A DNA stretch of 64,000 nucleotides from Zoroaster sp. YZ-2022 (Eukaryota; Echinodermata; Asteroidea; Forcipulatida; Zoroasteridae): contig CM055823.1 of the NCBI GenBank assembly GCA_029582265.1, forward strand, positions 18,624,093 to 18,688,092, written 5' to 3'. Under the pieces are notes generated by a model. It saw nothing but the letters and a program-made list of their open reading frames with translations. It did not search any database and was not told the DNA's origin. Shown one piece after another: positions 44,540 to 57,729 of this stretch (positions are counted from its first letter, which is position 1; every line of letters starts with the position of its first letter). The position numbers and the translations under genes are program-made.

Positions 44540-44903
44540 CGTCGGAGGCCATGTATACACGCAAACATTTTTGGACAGCGGATCGAGAGCGTCTTAACAC
44601 GCCACAGGATTCTCGGAATATTTGTATAGATTCCCGGTCGACGTGGCAACGAGCCATAAGCATACGGTGGAAGACGCGGTCTCCTGGTCACGCTCTGGTG
44701 AGCACCATTGTTCGTGTTTGTGCGGTAAAAATAAACCTGCCACAGGGTTCGGAAAACGTTTTTATTCCCGGTGCGAACTGGTTAACAAGGAATGTATAAT
44801 GTTGAGGAAAAGTGATATAATTAAAAGGCATTTTTTAATGCGGTGTTTCAGCATCTTTTACACAAAAACGTTCTTAAACAATAAATTTAAGTCCTGTCTT
44901 TAA
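44540..44903 (+). CDS. Cys-rich open stretch, possible exon, unrecognised
   Basis: GC-richer than its surroundings. One frame reads FPVDVATSHKHTVEDAVSWS then EHHCSCLCGKNKPATGFGKR and FYSRCELVNKECIMLRKSD, with clustered Cys/His that could bind zinc. An acceptor-like TTTTAAATCCAG precedes it. The 3' part (from about 44800) also exists in block A at 17610, where the Cys-rich 5' part is lacking. A second frame is open too (44551-44799). Confidence 0.3.
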
Positions 44904-46012
44904 AAATCATTAATAAATATGTGGTAGGATGGGCTTACGTTGGTTGTATTCTCAATTTTGGTTTTGTATTCCACTTGTATTCTGATTATTTTGTCAACTG
45001 GAGCATTGCAAAAATGGACCAGGATATGCTAACACAGATAACATACTTGGACACAAAGACTATTTTGAAGAACATTCTTCAAGGGAAGGTGAGTAATTTT
45101 CATAATGACATCATCACATGACTACTCGGATCTAAGACATGCACACACATGCTTCTGGTTGCATTTGTTGTTTGTTAGAATTGATTCATTTTCATCAATG
45201 AATACAACTTTATGTGTGTCTTCATGTACATGCTGATGTGTTCATATGAAATGAGCATTACATCAAATGTGCCTCATGTACTTGTGTAGATACAAGTTGT
45301 CTAAGTAGCAAATAGCATTTATTTGGTCATTATAAGGGCCAGGATATGTTGACACATAAGATACTGCTTTAGAGGACATGTATCACATAAGCTCAAGCAA
45401 AAGAAAATAAAACAAACACATGGCGATGGTTTCCTCATGTTTTCTAAACTTGTCTTTGCAGGAGAGATGTCAACGACTTTTATAAAATGAGGGAAAGATT
45501 CAAGAGGTAAGTATTGGTTTAGATGCTTGGATAGTGGTAGGATTTAATTGGGAGAGTGGTCTTCACATTGCTAAAACAGGGAATACCTATTGTGGTTGAC
45601 TTCAAATTTTTGATTTGTTGTTTAAATATCTACACTCGCACATAAGGTCATCATCCTTATTTCAAATTGTTATTATTATTTTTTTTTAATTGTAAACATT
45701 TGTATTTATTTGTATGCCAAAGTCAAAGCAAATAGGATCTTTGTGCATGTGTCCATCCGCCCGTTACACTTCAGAAATACTTCATGGATAATCTTCATAC
45801 TTGATTGGTGGATTAGTCTTGGTTCATCAAAGAAGACTTTTTAAATTTGACCCCATGAGGTGAAAGTTCAAGATAAAAAGGAAATACAATTCTGTCAGCA
45901 TGATGAATGAAAGAATATTTCATTTACAGACCTGTGGTCCGTTAAATGTTTACTCATAAATGTTAAGTCACTGTTACTTACTTGGACACTTTGTTGTTTA
46001 GTCCTGTACACC

Positions 46013-46376
46013 TAAGGCTGTGCATTTCGGTTATTTCGGGAACCGGATACCAGAAATTGGAAATCTCCGGATACTTGGGTACCCATAAACAATTTTGTAA
46101 AACACGAAAATACTCCCAAATGTATAAAATAACCAATATAAACACAAATTTCTCTTGTTTTATTATGGACTTTTGTGGACCTCTATATTAAAAACGACTC
46201 ATATCATCCCCATTCCCCACACACATTTTGTTAACAAAAAATTTGAGATTTCCATTTGTTTGTGTGGCTTAAATGGTCAGTTGAAATTTTCAACAGTCGT
46301 TTATGAGTAATTGGAACTGAAACATGGAACAGTTTCAGTCGAGTATCCAGGTACCCGAATACCCGGCACAGTCTTA
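46013..46376. mobile_element. 364-bp hAT-type MITE with 8-bp TSD and known empty site
   Basis: Starts TAAGGCTGTGC and ends GCACAGTCTTA. TGTACACC flanks both sides (46005-46012, 46377-46384). The paralogous site in block A (19337-19344) has a single TGTACACC with no insert. An 8-bp duplication is the hAT hallmark. Confidence 0.9.
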
Positions 46377-46989
46377 TGTACACCTATGGGAAGGACTCTC
46401 AGTTTTTTCTTATAAAGGTAGCCAATGTTTCTGGCAACTTATTGCATGGTTTGACCACTGTAATGGAATAGAAGTAACTGGCTAACATATAGTTCCAGTA
46501 TACAAACATTACAAATCTGTTATTCTCATACAGTGGGATTATGTTTTGACTTGAAGAGGGGGCACTTCTCTGAGGAGCAACTCGAAGTAGTAGTTGACTG
46601 TCTTACGAGGATGTTCTGCCTCGACAAATTCTCTTCTGCTTTTTTGTAAAATTATGCTTTGATCCATATATCAGCGCAATTGCTATTCCAATGAAAAGAT
46701 AGATATAAGTAACTTGTTAGTTTATTTAACAGTGCTTGTCTTTGCCATTTCAAATTTATTTATCTACTTTTAATTGCGGTTTATTTGAAAGGGACCACAT
46801 TATTTGATTCAGGCCAGCCACTGCAACCCCAAATGCTCAGAGGCAATTTATTTATTGCCCTTGGTTTTTGACTAAGTGGCCATTCAAATGTTGCCATAGA
46901 CACTTTGATTTTCAATAAGAATGAAATTAAAGGCCTGCACTCTGTAGTGTCAATGAAGCATAGCCCTAATAAGAATTAATCACTCATTT

Positions 46990-48690
46990 CTGTATAACAT
47001 AAAAAACGGTTTCCTATTATCTTTTGCTTCACAGCTCTTGGAATACAAAATGAGTTCTTCTCCCTATGAGGAACTTGTCTACATCATAGTGGAGTAATGA
47101 GTCAGAGGGTCTGTATAACTTAGGGCCTTAATGTTTATAGTAACAATTGTACATATCACCATCGGTGGGTGATCCATCTTCACATTTTAGAACGAATATC
47201 AACAAATCAGAATGCATTTTCATTATTTGTAATTTTTGAAAAAAGCTTCCAAAAGTATCCTTACTTTCTTTGAATCAAGATATACACTAAGCAACCAACC
47301 TGTGAAATTTTCAGCTGTGTTGTATTTAGATTTTGTATATACATTCTAACATTACATTTTTGTCTCCAGATGGACAGAAATTAATTTTGGACATTATTTT
47401 ACTAAAATTATAGCTACAGAGACAGACATATTTCAAGGTATGCTTAATTACCATCATCAACTTTACACCAAGTAAGTTTCATGTAAATCTGGGATCATTT
47501 TAATTTTGATTGATTTTGTTTTAGATTACCAATAGTGTATATGAGGCTTTAATGACAATTGAATGAGTTGAAACTTTCACAGGTTGGTTTCTGCACTATA
47601 CATTGATTATCAGAAAGTATGGATACATTTAAATACATTTTATCAATGGTATTGTGGTGACTACCTTACTTTCATGTACATTTTTGTAAATATTTACATC
47701 ACGTGATGCGAAAGGCCAATCAACGCCAGCTTTACTCGCTCACTGGTACGCTGTACAGTGCTGTATATACGTTGTTTTCTCCATTAACTTTTTCGCTGGT
47801 TTTTCGACACATGTTTTTTGGATATTACCTTGCTTTTGGATTGTGAGTTTTCATGCACTTTCGTCAGATATTTCTACCGCTTTTCGACCTTTTTGAGGAG
47901 TTCATAAGTTAACTGTTAATCGTCATTGTATATCGTCTTTTGTTCGTTCGCCGTCTGTACTTTGTGAACAATCCACGACACATAATACTCAGTCTGAGGA
48001 TACATGTACTTGCATGCTCTCAGGTTTTTTCCAGCCGACACAAGCCCTGCGCTATTATCCAGATCAGACAAAGTTGGGTGAGTTGTTATTTGCGGAGTAG
48101 AAACAAACTAAAGATCAATTCCCCAAAGTATAATGACAATTCACTCAAATTTGTTTCGGATAATTATAACTACTAGTGTACTCTCCCTTAATAGGCAGAG
48201 TACATCATCAGTGTATAATTTTTGGACAATTTCAAAATTTGAAGAAGACTTTCTTTGACACCATGCTTTTTTATAAGCAGACTTCCAAAAATCCTGGAAT
48301 ACACAGTGAAAGTACTTCTTCCTGTGGAACTTAATCACATCAATTGAGTTAGGTGTAAGGCACAACAAGGCTTAATGTTGGTATCAGTTACGGCCTGAAA
48401 AGGACACCATAATAATGCTTATGTTAATGAGCAAAACATTTCGACTATTTCAACATTTTAAGGTCTTGCATTGACTCCATGAGATGATGTAAGATGAGTG
48501 TTGTTTATAAGCAGACATCTAAAAAACAAAATGTAAAATACAACAGTCATAGTGGCTTTATAATGTATACCCCATGCTCTAATGACCGTAATTTAACCAT
48601 TGATTTGTGAGAACCAAGTTAGACATCATTTCACATTGTGTTGCACAACTATAAATATGAGATATTTCACGATTGAACATTTTAAGATTG
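46990..48690. other. Sequence of block A' with no match in block A
   Basis: AT-rich, no gene recognised. A single diverged unit of the 73-bp minisatellite lies near 47575-47620 (TTTCACAGGTTGGTTTCTGC), possibly an ancestral unit. Confidence 0.4.
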
Positions 48691-48819
48691 AATATATAAA
48701 TTTGAAACATTCCAATTTATAGTGCAATCTCCTATTTACAATTTAAGTTGGATATTTGTATATTATTTAATATATAAAATAATTATAATAAATTGTTGGT
48801 ATTTGATCCTTAATTTTCA

Positions 48820-50058
48820 CAGGTTGGTTACTGTACACTGCCTTTGATGGTATTTGTATGATAGATGTGTTTTCTCTGGTCTTATTATTCCGCAGGTCGG
48901 TTGCTGTACACTGCCTCTGATGGTATTTGTATGATAGCTGTGATTTCTCTGGTCTTATTATTCCACAGGTCGGTTGCTGTACACTGCCTCTGATGGTATT
49001 TGTATGATAGCTGTGATTTCTCTGGTCTTCTTATTCCACAGGTCGGTTGCTGTACACTGCCTCTGATGGTATTTGTATGATAGCTGTGATTTCTCTGGTC
49101 TTATTATTCCGCAGGTCGGTTGCTGTACACTGCCTCTGATGGTATTTGTATGATAGCTGTGATTTCTCTGGTCTTCTTATTCCACAGGTCGGTTGCTTCT
49201 TATTCCACAGGTCGGTATTTGTATGATAGCTGTGATTTCTCTGGTCTTATTATTCCACAGGTCGGTTGCTGTACACTGCCTCTGATGGTATTTGTATGAT
49301 AGCTGTGATTTCTCTGGTCTTATTATTCCACAGGTTGGTTACTGTACACTGCCTTTGATGGTATTTGTATGATAGCAGTGATTTCTCTGGTCTTATTATT
49401 GCACAGGTTGGTTACTGTACACTGCCTTTGATGGTATTTGTATGATAGCTGTGATTTCTCTGGTCTTATTATTCCACATGTCGGTTGATGTACACTGCCT
49501 CTGATGGTATTTGTATGATAGCTGTGATTTCTCTGGTCTTATTATTCCACAGGTCGGTTGCTGTACACTGCCTTTGATGGTATTTGTATGATACATGTAG
49601 CTGTGATTTCTCTGGTCTTATTATTCCACAGGTCGGTTGCTGTACACTGCCTTTGATGGTATTTGTATGATAGCTGTGATGTCTCTGGTCTTATTATTCC
49701 ACAGGTCGGTTACTGTACACTGCCTTTGATGGTATTTGTATGATAGCTGTGATTTCTCTGGTCTTATTATTCCACAGGTTGGTTACTGTACACTGCCTTT
49801 GATGGTATTTGTATGATAGATGTGATTTCTCTGGTCTTATTATTCCACAGGTTGGTTACTGTACACTGCCTTTGATGGTATTTGTATGATAGCTGTGATT
49901 TCTCTGGTCTTATTATTCCACAGGTTGGTTGCAGTACACTGCCTTTGATGGTATTTGTATGATAGCTGTGATTTCTCTGGTCTTATTATTCCACAGGTTG
50001 GTTACTGTACACTGCCTTTGATGGTATTTGTATGATAGCTGTGATTTCTCTGCCGTCT
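48820..50058 (+). repeat. Minisatellite, 73-bp unit, about 17 copies
   Basis: The unit reads CAGGTCGGTTGCTGTACACT, GCCTCTGATGGTATTTGTAT, GATAGCTGTGATTTCTCTGG, TCTTATTATTCCA. The outer units carry GGTTGG and CCTTTGATGG variants, the inner ones GGTCGG and CCTCTGATGG. One unit is disrupted by a partial duplication near 49195-49215. Each unit contains a splice-acceptor-like TTATTATTCCACAG. Confidence 0.9.
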
Positions 50059-50059
50059 T

Positions 50060-53000
50060 ATTAAAGATGTATCACCCATGTCTTACACTAATTTTCTTTT
50101 TCATCATTTATTTGAGGAAGGGAAAATAATCGTCACAATCATGGTTTTACAGTAAATATGTACCAAACCTTTTACACTTTTTAACTGTTAAACCAAGCTT
50201 CTGACAAATGTTGCAATGAAAACAAAACAAAATTCCTGAAATTGCCGGTTAAACACGGTCAATACATATTTATTGATGAACCCATTCAGAGAACTTACAA
50301 ACACTAAACATTATAAAATAATTAAGCACTCAAGCATTGGCGATATAAATATTGTTTTAGCCCATTATTAAAATTTGACCTATTATCTGTTTTGTCATGT
50401 TTGTGTTGAAATGAACCTACTTAAGAATTTGTATTTGATCTTGAGGTTTGCGCGTATACATTCAGGTATTGTGCATTGTATTTATATTTCTCCTTCAGGA
50501 AAAGGTGCGTGTGTGTGGTGGGGGGGGTGGTGGTGGTATTCCTCAAAAAGGTTTGTGAAGCCCCCAATAACACCCTGACCTCTGTGTGTTTTTGGTTTTC
50601 TAAAATAATTAAGCACTCAAACATTGGCGATATCAATATTGTTTTAACCCATTGAATCATTAAAGTTACCTGTACGCGCTTGACCTATTATCTGTTTTGT
50701 CATGTTTGTGTTGTTTCCTTGAAGGGGAAGTGCAATTTTATAAAGTTATAATTAACTTGAGTGTTTGGACATAAATAATTTGTGTGATGAATTAATCAAT
50801 TTTATGAATTAACATTTCAATATTAAAAAGCCATTCAGAAAAGAATGTTGTTAATGTTGTGTTTATTTTGTAGTTACTGTTTTAGCTGATAGATGGTCAA
50901 AATGTATTAGGTTATTTAGGTTACAGAGAATTGTTGGGGACATCCTGATTGAGAAAAATAGGATGGGGCTTCTATTTTTGTGGTCCACACTTACAAATCC
51001 CCTACTTAACTGGTCCTGGGGTTAGGGTAGGGTTCACTTTGTAGAATTTATTGTCTTAGATGGGGGCTCTCAATTATCAAGACAAAACACTGAAGGTGAA
51101 TGCCACCCCAAAGGAATGTGTAAATTGACGTGTATGGATTTTACACACATTATGATCACTTTATTGACCCAGCTCGATAATGCCGAAGTAATTCGTGCTC
51201 TTAAGTTTTATAGAACTGTTACACATAATAACCATAGTTATTATTATGTGTGAACAATATCAAAAACACAATTAAAAACATCTGGAGGTCAGGGAAACCT
51301 ATCAACTGAGCCCTACCAGAGAGAGACATGGCATGGCTGGGCTTGCCGTTCACCCACTAGTAGAAGTCTACCTAGTTTCACAGGTCACCATCTCAGATCA
51401 CCATCTAGCTTGATTGTTGGGTGTGTTACTGCTTGATTGAAATTTATGACAAGTAATTGAGCTTGTATCGATGATCTAGATCAGTGGATCCAAATACATT
51501 GGTAATACTTATCAAAGTTCTCAGATTTTCAAGAAAGTATAGTTGCGAAACGCTATCATGGTATCAAGCAATCTGAATATTTGGGCCGATTTGATCGACG
51601 GTAAAAATAGATTGCAATGTTGAATTGCTATTATCTGGGGTTAAGGAAGTTATAAGCTTTAATTGAGACACTGACCGAAAAAATCACATCGAAAACAAAC
51701 ATGTCGTGATGTAAATTCAATCGATTATAAATAAAATGTTTGTAACAGTACTGTTGATTACTGTGTGAGGAAAGTTTTTATGATTGAAATATGCATGTCT
51801 TTGATGAGCAACCAGTGACGTCATTATTTATATCATTGTTATACCAAGCGCCATCCTTGAACTAGAGCATTAAGTTCATATAAGTATGCGTAAAGGAGAA
51901 GAGATGATTTATATTGTTTTACTAGTCAATAGGCCATAATACCGGATTTGGACATAGCTATGAACCGATGACATTCTTATGACGTCGCGTGTGCTCTCAG
52001 GTACGTGTACATATCATGTCAAATGTCTTGCAAGCGTTATTTCCGCCCATAAGGCTAGATCCAAAGACGTTTTTGTGACCGTAGTGGGGGATAATTTTGA
52101 ATTGTGTGTACATAATGTACAACGACGTACTGCAGCGCACAACCGACCATAGGCGTTGATCGCTACGTAGAAGTGTGCGTGTGGGGAGGGGGGGGGGGGT
52201 GTGTCATGCAGAAACATGAATATGGGAAGCAACCCGGGTTGCACAGCACCTCCCCACTTTTAGACATCATTTTATTCAGGGCAAAACAATTGCGAGTTTG
52301 TGATTAATTTTTCTTTATTAAAATAAAAAATAAATTAATTAATTAAAATAAGTGTTCTAGCTGATGATGACGGTGAATCTCAACCTATAACCAACGACGA
52401 TTTTGAAGGGAGCGGCTTTAGAAAGACGATGTTAGCACCATTGCCTGGAACCGCCCTTTCCTGCCACTCTGCATGGGTGAGCCTCAGTGTAAGGGAATTG
52501 TTTGGAATGAAGATGCTCAGTTGTGCGTTCTCATCAGCGCTTTATGATGACTTTTACGAATTATGGGATTGCAAGAAAAAAATTGCTCCTCAGGATTCAC
52601 TGTAGGCGTACATAATTATTTTGGGCATTAGGGGGCCTATATTTATTTTATTTATTTATTTATTAAACCTGGGAAGACCTTTTCACAAAAACGCTATAAG
52701 TCCCACCACGGGTGCCGACAACTGGATCCCAAGCAAAACCCAAAAGAGGCCCCAAGTTCGAAGACACTCCCACCTACATCCCAAATGAAAAGCCCCCCCC
52801 CCCCTCCCCCAACAATCACAGCAAACAACTGAGGGAGACTTAATGTAGAATATTGGCAGCACCCGCGAATGGCATAATGCAAGAGGATAAGGAAAGGAAA
52901 CTTAGCAATCACATTTACATAGATTAATAAAAATAAAAGATATAAAAGATATCATTGCACAAAATACTCTATATTTATGGGTCATTAATAGTTACCCAAA

Positions 53001-53740
53001 CAATATGTTAGGGGCCATTAATAGTGTGGACAATTATTCATATACCGCCCCGTACCCTCACTTTTAAAAGTTGGGAATGCATGTCCCTTAATAAAAATCA
53101 ACCAAAATCTTTTATGAATAACAAGATGGCATGCTACGTCATGATTGAAACGAATGAAATCTTGTTTGGTTAACAATAAACTTGGTACTCCCGAATAATA
53201 ATTAATATTACCCAACGAAATCTGCTTTAAATAAGAACACAATCCCTCAATACTATTAGCCTTAGAACTCTTCTCTGCTTTACAAAGCATGAATGCAACG
53301 AACGAAATCTTGTTTGAATAACAAGAAACTTGGTACTCCTGAATACAATTAGTCCCGGTCGTCTGCTTTGAGTAAGAATGCAAACTCCGATAATTTCAGT
53401 TCAGTGGCGGCTAGGAGGGGGTAGGGTTGGGGGAGCTAAAATTTTACACCAAAACATAAAAAATAAGGTAGGCCTACTCTTATAAACCAATACATTTGGT
53501 TTTACACGAATGGAGTTCAGGTAATTGGGATCAAGTCTATAGATAATATTGACTAGTCCGAGAAGAAAAACTCTCGTATATTCTCTTTTGCTTAATGGTC
53601 TTTGGTCAGGGGCAGTGGTTCGGGGTTGCGGGGCAAATTCCCCATTGCTTCCCCTTCTCCGCGTGTTACCGCCAATGTTTCCATTATTTGAACAAATTTA
53701 TATGCATTTTCATGTGGTTAAAATAAGGTGGAAAAAAAAA
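50060..53740. other. No gene recognised; small repeats
   Basis: 50270-50350 and 50590-50700 share a duplicated segment (TAATTAAGCACTCAA.CATTGGCGATAT). A copy of the LRR-locus intronic repeat lies near 51500-51590. 53150-53350 holds two copies of a 45-bp segment (GAAATCTTGTTTG..TAACAA). G- and C-runs occur at 52190 and 52795. Minus-strand frames here lack known domains. Confidence 0.45.
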
Positions 53741-55212
53741 TAGGCTTGGGCGATGACACGATAATATCGAATATCGCGATATTTTTTTTTACGCGATTAT
53801 GATATCGAAAACTTTTTAAATCATCGAGATATCGGCAGATCGCGATGAAAAAAAATATATCGCGATGAAAAAAAAAATTTCGTGAAGAAAAAAATATATC
53901 GCGATTAAACAAAATCCTCGATTGTCATTTGGGCCAGAAATTCCATAGGAAAAAACTTATGAAATCTTTTCAGCTTTCGTGAGAAACAAAATCGAACTAC
54001 TTCTATCGTAAACTGACTGTCGGATCACAAAGCAGCCGCCTGACAGGTTGTTGTTTAATAATCCACCGCCACTCAAAGAAATCTATTAAGACTGATTTAA
54101 GCGTTGGGATTCGATTGAATGGAGTATTTGATCCAACAATGTGGAGACAATGTTTACGTCTCACTGTCTATCCATGGTGGTCTGTGACTCTGGCTGGCGC
54201 ACCACAGTCAAGTATATTATATCATACATATTTAAATATATATATGCATAATATGGGCGTTACCTTAAAAACACGTAGCCATGAATTAAATCAAAGCATG
54301 GATCGGCAGCGGCTCGTTCAAAGTTCAGGGATTAGGACACTATTCTGTTGTACCGCATACTGGGACTCTTGTCTCGTGTGACAAAACACACACACGTACT
54401 CTTGATAAACCATGTGACGTTTATTTAAAATAGTGTGACTACAATCCACATTTTCTGAATCACATGGTTTTATTCTCCACGGTACTATATGCAGGAATAA
54501 ACCTAGTCACGTGTTTATACTATGACCCAGTCACATGGAACGCGTGAATCACGTGAACTCGGGCTGATGATTTGATTGGGACGCACGACGCAGTAACCGT
54601 CCCACATAATTATTATGCAAACGATTTGCCAATAGCGATGGGTGCATTTTTGCGACCGTAACCAGAAACATGTTTGGGCTTTGGTCATTGGTTAAGCGTT
54701 TTCGCAAGTTCGGTTGTGCTGCGATGACATCATGGTTCTGACCAAACATAAACCGAACTTTGTGTGATCGGTTACGCTTAGTTTCAAGATGGCGGATTGT
54801 AAAAAGTATTAAAACATGATGAAGTGATTGTTCGTACACCAGTATATCTTTCAAGTTACTAGCACTCACGAGTAAGTTCTATTTTGAGAAACGTTGATGA
54901 CTGAACATGTCACAAACTGAAAACAATTGTCTGGTTACGTTCGCATTTTCGCGTAGCTGTGCCGTTTTGTTTCTGGTTAGGGTAGCGAAAACCCGCCCCA
55001 TATGTTACACTCGTGAACGGCGCAATTGCACGTGTCTCTCAGGTAAGTACTGGCAATTTATTGTGACACTTGTAGACGGGTACATCCCTGCCAGTGCCAT
55101 TACCGGCTTTAAAGCACTCATGCGTGAAAAACAAAAATAATCGCGATATTATCGAATATCGCGATATATGTTTGACGATATATCGTGGATGAAAAAAATC
55201 GATATCGCCCAA
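53741..55212. mobile_element. hAT-like non-autonomous element (TTGGGCGAT ends)
   Basis: Left end TAGGCTTGGGCGATGACACG; right end (inverse) TTTGGGCGATATCGATTTTT. The subterminal parts are rich in ATATCGCGATA on both sides (53760-53900, 55140-55200). This pattern is typical of short hAT elements. No transposase frame exists inside. The outermost right bases are degraded and no TSD is evident. Confidence 0.65.
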
Positions 55213-55764
55213 ATGGAATCAATTTTGTTTATCTTGTATTTTTTCGTTTTGGCCAGTGATGCAATGACCGTCGTACGTTCGTTTGAAATCAGTATCAAGT
55301 GCGTTTGAATCATAGCTTTTATTTACAGTTTCCGATATCCGAATTTTAAAAACATGGTTTCGTTTAACAACGATATTATCTTTCAGAATTCGTTCGCTTC
55401 ATAAATTCTATTTTGTGGGTCGTCTTAGCCAAAGACGGGCGATATATCTTTAAGTGCATCGACATTAAAAATGGTTCGGTGGCATACTACCCTCCATTGA
55501 CGAGTGTTATAGTGTGGGACAATTTATTGATTTTTTGAAAATAAATTTTCAATTACCAAACTCTTCATTAAATACAACAATTAATTGCAAGATATTTCTT
55601 AAATCCTAAATATACATTAACGACTGAAAATACTGAATCATATTGTTCAATAGCCAAATATGAATTCCCCCTTTAAAAATGTAGCGGTTCTCCATTGTAA
55701 ATTAAATCAAGAGGATTCGGTGACTTGATGCTGCTTGATTGTAATTCAAGACATGAAAACTAAC

Positions 55765-55815
55765 AAATTAGTGAACTTTTGTAAACCATCAAATATTCCT
55801 GGTACAATGAACTGC
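55765..55815 (-). pseudogene. Decayed LRR exon
   Basis: Minus strand. The 3' half reads VPGIFDGLQKFTNL up to a GTTAGT donor, matching GTFDGLQNL of exons A and B. The 5' half and the acceptor are not recognisable. Confidence 0.55.
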
Positions 55816-56159
55816 TATTATTTTTTTCTAATAATAATATATTCAATAAACCGGTTTATTATACATTAAATAACTGATTTGGGAAGATTCTAGCTCATTA
55901 ATTACTGTCCAAATTCAACCTTTTCCTTCATAAAGGCCAGGTTATTACATCATCACCCTTGTTAGATTTCCCTGTTTTCCATTTGTCTTTATAAATATTC
56001 AATCAGCAGCACACCCAGTAAGCAAAGCCATAGTTTTCTGGTTGTTGTAATGTAAATTTATTCACTTCTTTAGCCTATGAATAGGTAAGTATTTGTGTTT
56101 GTGTCATGCATGGTTTATGAATGAGTGCACATAGAATGATTGATCTGCATGATAATATA

Positions 56160-57698
56160 CTGAACAGCAACAGAAACTCAAATTTAATTTGCAATGTTTG
56201 ATTGAATAAAAGTTAACGATATTTTGACGTTGGCTGTTTTGTTTACTGGAGGCGTGTGCAGAGAAGTATAAAGCGTGCGCAGCATGAGTTTTATGGTACT
56301 GCTGCTTGTCATGAGCTCAGGACATGTTGATATCTGCAAAGGCACAAGAATGCTCACGAGCGGCACGTGCAAGACGTGCAGCTTGAAAGTAATGCATCAG
56401 TTGATTTCTATGGTTCATTTGCAATAAAAGGAAACTATACTGCACGCTTGCTGTCACTCCCGTTTTGGACACAGCAACCATGCCAAGACTGACATCAGCA
56501 CACCGTGAACGAGCTATCGGGCGTTTGACAGCTGGTGACGACCCTCAGGCTGTTGCAGCAGCATTCAACGTTCACTTCACTACAGTCTACCGTCTGCAGC
56601 AGGGTTTCGCAGCCAGAGGAGTGACTGCATGATCGACCAAGAAGCGGTAGACCTCGGGTCACTACCCCGAGGCAAGATCGGCACATTTTTCGCAATCATC
56701 AGAGAGACCGGTTCCTGATGACAGCCTCAGAAACTGCCCGAATCACCATTGGACCTCACCAGAGGCCAATCAGCAGTGACACAGTGCGTCGCTGGCTTCG
56801 TGAGCGAGACCTGCGGAACTGCCGTCCAGCTCGAGTGCCAGTCCTCACTCGTCGACACCGTCTGGCACGCCTTCAGTGGGCAAGAAACCACGCCAACTGG
56901 AACTGGAGGCAATGGCGTACTGTACTGTTCACAGATGAGAGTCGGTTTTGCATCAGCAATGCAGACGGTCGTGTCAGAGTGTGGCGGAGGAGAGGTGAAC
57001 GTTTCCAGGACAACTGCGTCATGGAACACAACGCATGGGGAGGGCCGAACGTCATGATATGGGGTGGCATTGGCCTCAACCAGCTGCTGGGGCCAGTTTT
57101 CTTACAAGGTCTGGGTCCTGGTCAGGGGAACGGCGTTACTGCACAGCGTTACATTGATCAAATCCTTCGACCTCATGTGGCGCCATTTTTCCATGCCCAC
57201 AACAACTTCATTTTTCAGCAGGATAATGCATGTGCACATTCAGCAAGGGTCACGCAGGACTTCCTGCATCAACAGAACATGCAGACGATGGTGTGGCCCG
57301 CACTGAGTCCGGACTTAAACCCCATTGAACACTTTTGGGATATGATACAGAGAGAGCTGAATTCAGTCCGTCCCAGACCAATGACAGCCGCACAGCTTCA
57401 GCAAGCCATTACCCAGTCCTGGAACAACATCCCCAGAGCCTCAGTCAATCGTCTTGTCCACTCCATGAGACGAAGGTGCCAGGCCGTCATTGATGCCAAT
57501 GGAGGTCACACACGGTATTGATCCACAGGAAGTGACGTTTTGTTGAACATTGGACTGTACAGTTTGAAAGACAAATGTCCAAAGAACATTTTGCCCGAAT
57601 TTCGTTTCGATTCATTGAACGGTTATCATGAATGAATTTTTCGTCTAATTTGATTAAACTGGATCTGAACAAACATTTGCGTTTCTTTTGCTGTTCAG
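56160..57698 (+). mobile_element. Tc1-type DNA transposon, 1.54 kb, nearly complete
   Basis: Terminal repeats CTGAACAGCAACAGAAACTC (left) and GCGTTTCTTTTGCTGTTCAG (right), with TA on each side (56158-56159, 57699-57700). One transposase gene lies inside on the plus strand. The length is normal for Tc1. The flanks match the sequence around 59880-59970 and 61545-61680, so it inserted into another copy of that unit. Confidence 0.95.
56480..57521 (+). pseudogene. Tc1/mariner transposase, DD34E, one frameshift
   Basis: The start ATG at 56480 gives a paired-like helix-turn-helix N-terminus (TSAHRERAIGRLTAG, TTVYRLQQGF). The frame meets TGA near 56630. The rest continues +1 from about 56631: RPRSGRPRVTT, then 56718-57521 with the catalytic Asp of VLFTDESRF, Asp of FQQDNACAHSA and, 34 residues on, Glu of SPDLNPIEHFWD. 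All three DDE residues are present. Apart from the single shift near 56630 the gene is intact, so the copy is young but probably inactive unless the shift is an assembly error. Confidence 0.9.
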
Positions 57699-57729
57699 TA
57701 TATTTTGTTCTTAGATTATATTTGCGGAT

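Larger units (their letters stand above)
39950..48775 (+). repeat. Duplicated block A' (paralogous to 15390-20095)
   Basis: Same order and orientation as block A, longer because of insertions: SINE pieces and a MITE (40445-41035), a 2.1-kb DNA element (42237-44372), unique sequence at 44380-44800, a hAT MITE (46013-46376) and unmatched sequence at 46990-48690. Confidence 0.85.

Noticed and set aside
48820..50058. CRISPR-like array
   Set aside because: Units are directly adjacent with no unique spacers; this is a eukaryotic minisatellite.
56727..57306. Other open frames overlapping the transposase on both strands
   Set aside because: Shadows of the GC-rich transposase coding frame.
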